Assembly: GCA_017431395.1 (NCBI GenBank)
Contig: JAFRLD010000158.1
Span: 1-8,146, forward strand
Length of the DNA: 8,146 bases
Source: Bacillota bacterium
Lineage (GTDB): Bacteria; Bacillota; Clostridia; Peptostreptococcales; Anaerovoracaceae
Direction: 5' to 3'
This document shows, piece after piece, positions 1 to 6,800 of the stretch. The translations under genes were made by a program, and so were the position numbers. The notes below the pieces were generated by a model. The model was not told the origin of the DNA, did no database searches, and worked only from the letters and a program-made list of their open reading frames with translations. Positions within the stretch are counted from its first letter, which is position 1; every line of letters starts with the position of its first letter.

Positions 1-722
1 CCGTAAATGCTGTGGACGGAATCCATGGAGGAGACATCCCCTCCGTCCTGGCCCGGCCGGGTCTGGACCCCTTCCATCAGCGGGCTTTGGCCCATGCAGA
101 AGCGAAAGGTGTCTTTCGTTCCCATAGACAGGTCCGCCGCGTTCACCCCCGGTGCCTTGGTCGCCCCGAATTCCAGCGCCAGAATGGACGGGACTTCCAT
201 CGCGTCCTCGAGGGATCCCTCCAGCGGGATCAGGGTCTTCCCATCGTCGCTCCGCTCGTAATTCGATGAAAGATATGGATAAAAAAGCCTGCCCCCGGAC
301 AGGTGCTGCTCCACCGTGAAGTTCCTGGTATATCCGTCGGTCGTCCGGAAAGTGATGTTCAGAATGGCCCCGGGATCGATGCCGGCCGCTTCGATGATCG
401 TCATCACCTCCGGGCCATAGGCCGCCATGGACATGACCGTGCCAACGCTGGTGACGTTGGAATAGTACCAGGTCTGGGCTCCCATAGCCTCCAGTTCGCT
501 TCTGCTGAAGCTGGCCTTCTCCCGGATCATATCCCCGCGCTCTCCGAAATACTGGATGCGCACGCTAAGATTCTCCCCCGCTGTCTCCGCGCTGACCCCT
601 TCACTCAAGGCAGGCCAAAGCACGAAGCACTGCGAAGCGGCGATCAGAAATGCGAAAAACACCGCCAGCAGGCGCATGGCTCCATGGCTTCGTATGCAGT
701 TTTCCGTCCAGCCTTTGCTCAT
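1..722 (-). CDS. Secreted SUOX-fold-like protein, C-terminus beyond the window (partial)
   Basis: An open frame starts at ATG 722-720 and runs without a stop off the left edge; 240 residues are visible. Residues 1-45 look like a Sec signal peptide: a basic N-region (R11, R17), a hydrophobic core at 18-38 (LLAVFFAFLIAAS...), and a likely signal peptidase I site after GVSA (42-45). C32 is not in a proper lipobox. The mature part matches the repeat type of the large protein encoded at 3893-8146. It has a helix motif (SRSELEAMG, 73-81), then YYSNVTSVGTV, then AAGIDPG (112-118) and ITFRTTDGY (123-131), paralleling AGVDP and VTFRSTDNY there. A later FRFCMGQ (206-212) resembles the end strand of these domains. 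Such domains are often annotated as molybdopterin-dependent oxidoreductase-like; no Cys lies at the expected Mo-ligand position. The start follows the binding-protein TGA by 2 nt, so it is probably translationally coupled and the last visible gene of the ABC operon. ATG 677 is an alternative start with poorer spacing. Ligand and function are unknown. Confidence 0.85.
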   Translation of the reverse strand, partial: MSKGWTENCIRSHGAMRLLAVFFAFLIAASQCFVLWPALSEGVSAETAGENLSVRIQYFGERGDMIREKASFSRSELEAMGAQTWYYSNVTSVGTVMSMAAYGPEVMTIIEAAGIDPGAILNITFRTTDGYTRNFTVEQHLSGGRLFYPYLSSNYERSDDGKTLIPLEGSLEDAMEVPSILALEFGATKAPGVNAADLSMGTKDTFRFCMGQSPLMEGVQTRPGQDGGDVSSMDSVHSIY

Positions 723-724
723 CC

Positions 725-1864
725 TCAATACCCCAGCTCATCCCTCGTGAACGTCCTGCCATAGGACAGTTCATAAAAAGCATCCACGTGGTCCTCCAGC
801 GTTTGCTCGTCCAGCAGTTCCGGATGCATCACGTGCATCATATAATCTATGCCCAGCGTGCTGACCACCCCCGGAAACTCCCAGGAATCCGCTTTCGCAG
901 GCATCACATAAACGTTTTTGTTCTTGACCGCCTTAACCTCCTGCCAGGCCGGATCCTGCAGGAGGTCCTTCACGCCATAGACGGCGCTTTCGCTATTGGT
1001 GATAAAGATATATTCCGGATCCCAGGCGAAGATCTGCTCCACGCCCGCGGTCGGCCAGAGCTCGGTCTGCTCCATCTCCGCGGCGCAGTTGACCGCCCCC
1101 GCCTTCTCGATCATCAGGCCCTGCAGCATAGATCCATCCGCCACCTTGCCGATGGAAGATCCCATGACGATGGCCGAAGGTTTCTCCGCATCGTCTAACT
1201 GCGATACGAGTTCCTCTGCGGCCTGGATCTGTCCATTGTAATAATCGATCAGTTCCGCGGCCTTTTGCTCCGCACCGCATACCTTACCGAGAAGGTCCAG
1301 GGCGCAGACCATATCTTCCGGTGTCTCGACTTCAATGCCGATCGACGGGATCCCGATGTTCTCTACCGCCTCCAGCGTCTTCACATCGGATGCCTTATGG
1401 ATAAAGAGGTCCGGTTCGAGTTCCGCCAGGGCCTCAATATCCGCCACCCCCTTGCCGACGTCCATGCAGTCCGCGAGGGAGGGCTGCAACTCCTCTAAGA
1501 AAGGTTCGCTCTTGCCAATGCCCTTTATCTTATCGCCCTGATCCAGAGAGAGCAGGAACCGGATCACCACCCGGTAGCAGAGGGCGATGCTCTCCGGGTC
1601 CTTCTTGACCGTGACCTCCCGGCCGGCCTGGTCGACGATGGTCAGCTCCGTGTCGGTCTCCGCGAGGACCGTTCCTGCCGGATCGCCATTCTCAGAGACG
1701 ACCGTTCCGCTGCCTGGATCCGTCCCCGCACCGCCGCTGCCTGCGCTGCCGCCATCCGCGCCGCAGCCGGACAGGAGCATCAGGGCCCCAGTCAACAAAA
1801 TGACCAGCAGCGAAATGACCCCGAGCATTTTTTTCAGGTTTATTGACTGATTTATTGACTCCAC
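725..1864 (-). CDS. ABC transporter solute-binding lipoprotein, FecB/BtuF-type (Peripla_BP_2)
   Basis: 379 residues, starting at GTG 1864. It is the extracellular ligand receptor of the importer encoded just upstream. Residues 1-12 carry K11-K12, then a hydrophobic stretch and the lipobox LLSGC with lipidated Cys34, so it should be tethered to the outer face of the membrane. Residues 35-67 are a Gly/Ser-rich linker. From about residue 74 (LTIVDQAGREVTV) the sequence follows the class III (TroA/BtuF-like) binding-protein pattern. This includes VGKGVADIEALAELEPDLF, the inter-lobe helix around 185-225, GVEQIFAWDPEYIFI (274-288), DPAWQEVKAVKNKNVYVMP (304-322), and a C-terminal WEFPGVVSTLGIDYMMHVMHP. 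The GTG start is preferred because it supplies the basic N-region and has AGGGGG 10 nt upstream; ATG 1828 would lose both lysines. It overlaps the ATPase gene by 13 nt. The family takes up ferric siderophores, haem, cobalamin or molybdate/tungstate, and the sequence does not say which. Five cysteines besides Cys34 (96, 133, 187, 196, 260) are more than usual for a secreted protein. Confidence 0.95.
   Translation of the reverse strand: MESINQSINLKKMLGVISLLVILLTGALMLLSGCGADGGSAGSGGAGTDPGSGTVVSENGDPAGTVLAETDTELTIVDQAGREVTVKKDPESIALCYRVVIRFLLSLDQGDKIKGIGKSEPFLEELQPSLADCMDVGKGVADIEALAELEPDLFIHKASDVKTLEAVENIGIPSIGIEVETPEDMVCALDLLGKVCGAEQKAAELIDYYNGQIQAAEELVSQLDDAEKPSAIVMGSSIGKVADGSMLQGLMIEKAGAVNCAAEMEQTELWPTAGVEQIFAWDPEYIFITNSESAVYGVKDLLQDPAWQEVKAVKNKNVYVMPAKADSWEFPGVVSTLGIDYMMHVMHPELLDEQTLEDHVDAFYELSYGRTFTRDELGY
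1837..1860 (-). repeat. 12-nt tandem duplication at the ATPase/binding-protein overlap
   Basis: AGTCAATAAATC (1860-1849) is followed directly by AGTCAATAAACC (1848-1837), with 11 of 12 bases identical. In the ATPase frame each copy reads through CAA TAA, so the stop codon is duplicated. In the binding-protein frame the copies encode SINQ and SINL (residues 3-6 and 7-10) of the signal-peptide N-region. Confidence 0.9.
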
Positions 1865-2667
1865 GATTCCGTGTCCCCCTGTTCTTTATCAAGTCCCGGC
1901 ACCAGGCAGGCCTTCCGGCCGAGCTCCTCGACCCAAAGAAGCTGCAGGTCGATGCCGTAGATCCGGCGCAGCGTCTCCTCTGTAATGATCTCTTCGCTTG
2001 ACCCTTGCACGATCGACCCGTCCCGGCTGACGATGGCCGCCTGGTCTCCCAGCAGGAGGGCGTGGTCCGGATTGTGGGTCGTGATGACCACCGAGAAACC
2101 CTCTCCCGCCATCTGCCGGATCCGCTCCAGGACCCGGTGCTGGTTGCCGTAATCCAGGTGGGCCGTCGGCTCATCAAAGAGAACGACCTTCGGCTGCTGC
2201 ACGATGGCCCGGGCGATCAGCACCTGCTGACGCTCGCCGCCGCTGATGTTCCGGTAGGATTTCTCCGCCAGATGTCCGATGCCCATGCTCTCCAGCACCG
2301 CAAGGCTTATGGCCTCATCCTCCGCTTTCGGACGGCCAAACGCACCCATCTGCGGTGACCGGCCCATCAGCACGAAGTCCAGCACCCGGTAATCAAATGC
2401 CGGAGTGTGCAGCTGGGGCACGTAGCCTGCGATACGGGCGATATCCTTTTCTCTCATGGTCTCCAGGGCTTTGCCGAGGAGGCGGATCCGGCCGCTCTGC
2501 GGCTTCAGCAGTCCCGCCATGCAGTTCAGCAGCGTAGTCTTGCCTGCCCCGTTGGGACCCAGGATGCAGAGGATCTGGCCTTCGCCCAGGTTCAGGCTCG
2601 CCTTGTCCAGCACCTTCCGGTCCGAGCCCGGATATGAAAATGTCAGTTCTTCGATCTCATATATCAT
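1852..2667 (-). CDS. ABC transporter ATP-binding protein, FecE/BtuD-type
   Basis: 271 residues, the cytoplasmic ATPase that would dimerise and drive the permease encoded upstream. All catalytic motifs are present: Walker A GPNGAGKTT (37-45), Q-loop Q85 in GYVPQ, signature ISGGERQQ (141-148), Walker B VVLFDEP (161-167), D-loop AHLD (169-172) and the switch histidine H198 in VITTH. The segment VLDFVLMGRSPQMGAFGRP (95-113) is typical of the iron-siderophore/cobalamin ATPase group. Length is normal for the family. The start ATG 2667 gives the usual N-terminus (MIYEIEELTFSYPG) but has no strong Shine-Dalgarno sequence in the 28-nt gap after the permease stop, suggesting coupling to upstream translation. 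The 3' end overlaps the binding-protein gene by 13 nt, and the TAA at 1854-1852 lies in a 12-nt tandem duplication. The substrate cannot be assigned from the ATPase. Confidence 0.97.
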   Translation of the reverse strand: MIYEIEELTFSYPGSDRKVLDKASLNLGEGQILCILGPNGAGKTTLLNCMAGLLKPQSGRIRLLGKALETMREKDIARIAGYVPQLHTPAFDYRVLDFVLMGRSPQMGAFGRPKAEDEAISLAVLESMGIGHLAEKSYRNISGGERQQVLIARAIVQQPKVVLFDEPTAHLDYGNQHRVLERIRQMAGEGFSVVITTHNPDHALLLGDQAAIVSRDGSIVQGSSEEIITEETLRRIYGIDLQLLWVEELGRKACLVPGLDKEQGDTESWSQ

Positions 2668-2695
2668 TTCAGTTTTACCGCGAGTTGATTCTCTT

Positions 2696-3733
2696 TTATC
2701 GCAGATTCATTCTCTGCCGGTACAGAAGCCATGCGAAAAACGGTGCACCGATGATCCCTGTCAGGATGCTCACCGGCATCTCCGCCGGCCCTATGATCCT
2801 GGTCACCGTATCCACCAGGAGCATGAAGATCCCGCCGATCAGGATCGCCGCCGGCAGGAGCCTGCGGTTGTCGGAGCCCACCAGCATCCGTCCGAAATGG
2901 GGGATCACAAGGCCCACCCATCCGATGGTCCCGGAAATGCAGACCGCCCCCGCCGTCAGTACGGTAGCGCACACGATGCAGATGCCCCGAAGCAGGGAGA
3001 CATTGGCGCCCAGGCTCCGGGCTTCCTGCTCCCCGAGGGACAGTACGTTGATCCACCAGGCCAGGCCCAGGAGCACGATCCCGGCGGCGATGCTCAGCGG
3101 GAGCACGCTCAGGATCGAGCGGCTGTCCACGTAGGCGAAGCTGCCCAGCTGCCAGTAGGTGATGGCTGCCAGCTGCGTCTGGGGATCCGCTATGTATTTG
3201 ATGAATCCCAGGATCGATGTCATGGCGCCGCTGACGATGATGCCGGCCAGCACCAGCATGATGTTGGAATCACTTCGCAGGAGTCTGGGGATCATGACCG
3301 TCAGGCTCACGGCGATGATGCCTCCAAGAAAGGCGAACACCTGCACCAACCCTGCCGTCAGCGACAGCAGGATCGCGATGGCCGCGCCGATGCATGCTCC
3401 CGACGACACTCCCAGGAAGTCCGGTGATACCAGCGGGTTCTTGAAGATCCCCTGGTAAACCGCTCCGGACAAGGCCAGCGCCGCCCCTACCAGAACGGTA
3501 GCGCAGGTCCTGGGAAAACGCACTCCCATCAGCAGCTTCTCATCCATCCCCTCCCAGCTGGGCGTCAGGTGGAACAGTTTGCCGAACAGGATGTGGAGAC
3601 ACTCCCCCGGCGCCAGGGAATATTTGCCCACGCAAAGGCAGGCCAGCATGAGGGCCAGCAGTACTGCCAGCAGGGCCAGGTTCACGGGCCATGCCCGGTA
3701 TCTATGTTGTTTTGACGATGTTTCGTTTCCCAT
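2696..3733 (-). CDS. ABC transporter permease, FecCD/BtuC family
   Basis: 345 residues from ATG 3733. It is the integral membrane subunit of a type II importer, expected to have about ten transmembrane helices and to work as a homodimer, since no second permease is seen. Family hallmarks: a basic N-terminus then a long hydrophobic helix (16-35), MGVRFPR (69-75), NPLVSPDFLGVSSGA (99-113), YWQLGSF (193-199), ISGTIGWVGLVIPHFGRML (266-284, including the cytoplasmic loop contacting the ATPase) and GPAEMPVSILTGIIGAPFF (315-333). The VGLVIPHFGR and PAEMPV forms are closest in style to the ferric-siderophore branch. An in-frame TTG at 3748 would add five residues. ATG 3733 is preferred because GGA lies 7 nt before it, whereas the TTG has no ribosome-binding sequence. 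It is the first gene of the operon, with a promoter 35-63 nt upstream. The cargo is unresolved: siderophore, haem, corrinoid and molybdate importers all use this fold. Confidence 0.95.
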   Translation of the reverse strand: MGNETSSKQHRYRAWPVNLALLAVLLALMLACLCVGKYSLAPGECLHILFGKLFHLTPSWEGMDEKLLMGVRFPRTCATVLVGAALALSGAVYQGIFKNPLVSPDFLGVSSGACIGAAIAILLSLTAGLVQVFAFLGGIIAVSLTVMIPRLLRSDSNIMLVLAGIIVSGAMTSILGFIKYIADPQTQLAAITYWQLGSFAYVDSRSILSVLPLSIAAGIVLLGLAWWINVLSLGEQEARSLGANVSLLRGICIVCATVLTAGAVCISGTIGWVGLVIPHFGRMLVGSDNRRLLPAAILIGGIFMLLVDTVTRIIGPAEMPVSILTGIIGAPFFAWLLYRQRMNLR

Positions 3734-3735
3734 TT

Positions 3736-3766
3736 TATTGTCCAACAAACAATACTATACCAGTAT
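3736..3766 (-). promoter_or_regulatory. Two overlapping inverted repeats, possible operator
   Basis: Dyad A is ATACT-N5-AGTAT (3752-3766), immediately downstream of the -10. Dyad B is TATTGT-N7-ACAATA (3736-3754, 19 bp), covering the leader up to 3 nt before the permease ATG at 3733, including the GGA that would serve as ribosome-binding site. Position suits a repressor site for a nutrient- or metal-responsive regulator. Neither dyad obviously matches a canonical Fur box or a DtxR-type box, so the regulator is not named. Confidence 0.4.
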
Positions 3767-3767
3767 G

Positions 3768-3796
3768 ATTATACCCAATTTCTCATAGCCTTTCAA
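3768..3796 (-). promoter_or_regulatory. Sigma-70/A-type promoter of the ABC operon
   Basis: On the minus strand a -35 TTGAAA (3796-3791) is followed by exactly 17 nt and a perfect -10 TATAAT (3773-3768). A start site near 3761 would give a leader of about 27 nt before ATG 3733. It lies between the terminator of the large gene and the permease start, so it should drive permease, ATPase, binding protein and the second secreted protein as one transcript. Confidence 0.85.
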
Positions 3797-3824
3797 TCAT
3801 TCCGGCCGGGACATCCATAAAGAG

Positions 3825-3859
3825 GCCCAGCGCTCCAGAGACTGTCTGAAGCGCCGGGC
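3825..3859 (-). terminator. Hairpin terminator after the large surface-protein gene
   Basis: Two 15-nt arms (3859-3845 and 3839-3825 on the minus strand) enclose a 5-nt loop. Read as minus-strand RNA the stem is fully paired with two G-U wobbles; read as plus-strand RNA those two pairs become A-C mismatches. This supports function on the minus strand, ending the large gene 34 nt after its stop. The downstream U-tract on that strand is weak (CTCTTTA), while a run of six T's lies on the plus-strand side (3860-3865). Confidence 0.75.
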
Positions 3860-3892
3860 TTTTTTGTTATGATGTGTGTATCTCTCACACCA

Positions 3893-6800
3893 TTATCTTC
3901 TGATCCTGACCTTTCTCACCTTCGAGAATTTCGAGTAGTAAGGTTTACCTTTTATCTTGGTGTAGGCCTTGATCTTGTAGTAATATCTTTTGCCCTTCTT
4001 CAGCTTCTTATTGGTGAACTTAGTGGTCTTGCCGTTCTTGATCGTCTTTATCCTCTTATAATGGCCGTTCTTCTTGGTCGCCCGGTAAATGACGTATCCC
4101 TTAGCGCCTTTGACCTTCTTCCAGCGGAGCGTGGCCTTCTTCTTGCCCGGCTTGATGGTCCGGAGCACCGGTTTCTTGTTCTTTAGCGGGTTGACCACAG
4201 GCTTCACCGGCCCTGCGAACGCGAACTCGTGAACTGCCAGTCCCGCGGAAGACCCTGCGTACAGAGTATTGCCGTGGAAGTCCAGGCTGTACACGTTGTC
4301 ATACGAAGGCGACTTCGGCCAGGACTTGGTCGTCGAAGCGAACTGCTCCGTCACGGCCAGCTTACCGTCCTTGATCACCGGATCCTTCACGTAGAAGATG
4401 CCGTCCGCAGAAGAGCTGAACCACAGTCCGCCGTCCGGATCCACGGTGACCATCCGCAGTTCGGAGTTGTCCGCGCCATCCAGAAGGTCTTTGCCGATCA
4501 GATCATAGCCGGTGTATTTCTTCGCTTCGGCGCCCGGTTTGCTCACGTACCAGACCGTGCCGCCGACATTCGCCATGCCGGACGTGGAACCGGATGCGAC
4601 TACCCAGGCAGCGCCGTTTTTATCCACCGCGATATCCCTTACCCAGACGTCTCCGAGACGGTAGTTCGGCGTCTTGGAATCCTTCTCCGCAGTATACTGA
4701 TAAGATTTCACGACCTTGCCGTCCTTAAAGTAAGCGAAGCCGCCGGTATAGGAGCCGTCCGCATTGGTGTTCGGATAGAACCCGCACCAGATGCCGCCGT
4801 TCCCGTCAAGCTCTATGTTGTCGATGGAAGCGGCCGGGAATCCTGCTTCTTCGCCCCAGGTCTGCCATTTGTCCTGCTTAGGATCGTACTTCGTCAGACC
4901 CTTCGCAGATCCGAACCAGACATTGCCCTGTGCATCGACTTTTACCTCCTGCACATAGTCATCCGGAACGGTATCCGGAGCCCGGTAGCTGGTCAGCTTC
5001 CCGTCCTTCAGATAGACGACGCCGCGGTTCGCGGTCGGATCGGAGTAGCTGGCGTTCTGCGTCATCCAGACACCGCCATTCGCATCCGGATACAGGGCGG
5101 AGACGAACGCGGTCTCAAGTGCCGGATCGGAAGCCGTATTGTAGGTCACGAACTTGTCGGAATCCTTGGCGAGGAAGGAGGCTCCTCCGCCATAAGTGCC
5201 GATCCAGAGGTTCCCGTCCTTGTCCATAACCGTGCAGCGAATGCCTGCGAGCGGGAGCTCTCCCGGCTGCGAAGTTCCCTCATAAGCCTTGAAGACCGTC
5301 CGTTTCGGGACCTTGATGGTGATGCCGGTGATGGCCGTGCACTTGTTGTACCACTTGGTCTGATCCGCTTCCGGATGGTTCTCCGTGTAATCCCGGTAGA
5401 TCCGGACTTTGCTCTTAAGGGTCGCGTCATCCTTGCTGGTATCCTCGAAGCTCTCCCATGCACCGCTCTTCTCGTTATATACCTCGAAGGCGATCATGTA
5501 GTTCTGGTCCATGGCCTCCTGCAGCGAGATATTCAGGTAGGTTCCTTCACCCTCATATCCGCCGGCATCGATGCTGAAGACGGCTTCTTCATCCGTCACG
5601 CCCATGGAAGCCAGGACATCCGCCAGATAGACACCGCGGGCCTTCTCCGTGGTTCCCTTCTCAGGATTCACTACAGGGCCGCCCTTGTAGGTGTATTCTT
5701 TTTCATTGATCGGAAGTTTCTTCAGATCCTCGATGTTCACAGCCCCACCATCGATCCCGGTGATGGTGAAGTCCGCCTTCTCTACCGGATCGCTTCCGCC
5801 GCCGTCACCGACCTTGATGGTTACGGAGACGACTTCCATGATGCAGGCTCCCTGCGCATTGTGCACCATCAGACGGAACGGGCCGCCCTTGTTGTCCACG
5901 GTGGAGTCGTAGCCTACACCCGGCGTATCGTTCTTGCCGCCGGAGGACAGAGGAAGTCCGTCCACCGCGTATGCCAACAGGATCGGTACGTACTTGTCCC
6001 CGTCCTTGACGCCGTTCTTCAGCCCGTCGAGACCGGCTTTCTCAACCGCGTCCACGCTGTATCCGTCTTTGGCTTTGACCGTGATCGTGATCGGATCTTT
6101 GATCCCGGCCACATCCTTGAACTCCTGCTGCAGGAGCTGCCAGAAGTTCAGGCCTTCCCAGACGTTGGACTTGACCGCGTAGATCTCCTGCTGGTCGATC
6201 AGGGAAGTCATGGCCTCAAGCTCTGCCACGGTCCTCGTCTTCTTGGCCAGTTCCTTGCCGTCCTTATCGATGACCTTCAACTCAAGGGTATTGTCCAGAT
6301 AGGTCTTGAACACCTCCAGGCTGCTGTGGTTCCAGCTCTTTTGCTCTCCCGCGGTGACTTCGATCCGCACCACGTCCTTCAGGACCAGTTTGCTGTTGAC
6401 ATCTTCCGCTGACTTCTGGCCAACGACCAGCTTCAACGGACCGCCGCTGTTACCGTACTCTGCGACGTAGCCTTCATCGGTCTTCTCTTTGACCAAAGGC
6501 AGGCCAGCCTTTGCATCCTCTCCTCCGGCCGGAGCAGACCCGAAGGCCAGCATGACCGGAAGATCCTTCGCTCCGGTAACGGTATTGACATAGTCATTCT
6601 TCATGATGTCCGAAAGGCTGAATTCATAAGCCTTCTCCGGATCATCCGAACAGTAGACAAGGACCTTATCCGCGTTGGTCTTAAGGCCTACGTCGGTGGA
6701 ACGCAGCAGCTGGTACAGGGACAGGCCCCGGTAGCGGAGCTGGCTGACATTACCGCTGTCATTTCGAATGCTGTAGTCCTTCGTGGTGATGATGGACTGT

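Noticed and set aside
303..1198. Plus-strand frames over the partial secreted gene and the binding protein
   Set aside because: The minus strand carries a signal peptide and fold motifs throughout; these frames look like shadows.
2456..3427. 323-codon plus-strand open frame
   Set aside because: It is antisense to the FecCD permease and the 5' part of the ATPase gene, both with full motif sets; the translation is low-complexity His/Arg/Gln/Asp without a family pattern.
725..3733. Naming the importer as a cobalamin (btu), siderophore (fec/fhu) or molybdate (mol) system
   Set aside because: The three subunits fit the superfamily but no residue pattern visible here fixes the cargo, and no biosynthetic or riboswitch context is present.
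3746..3748. TTG as the permease start
   Set aside because: No ribosome-binding sequence precedes it and it lies inside the dyad; ATG 3733 has GGA at 7 nt and loses only five residues.
3874..3890. GTGTG-N7-CACAC inverted repeat just after the large gene's stop
   Set aside because: Arms of five bases with no U-tract are too weak to call; the adjacent 15-bp hairpin is the better terminator.
4229..6412. 727-codon plus-strand open frame opposite the large surface-protein gene
   Set aside because: It is antisense to a frame with clear domains, its translation shows no recognisable family, and long antisense openness is common opposite G+C-rich genes. The minus frame has repeats and motifs that cannot be chance.
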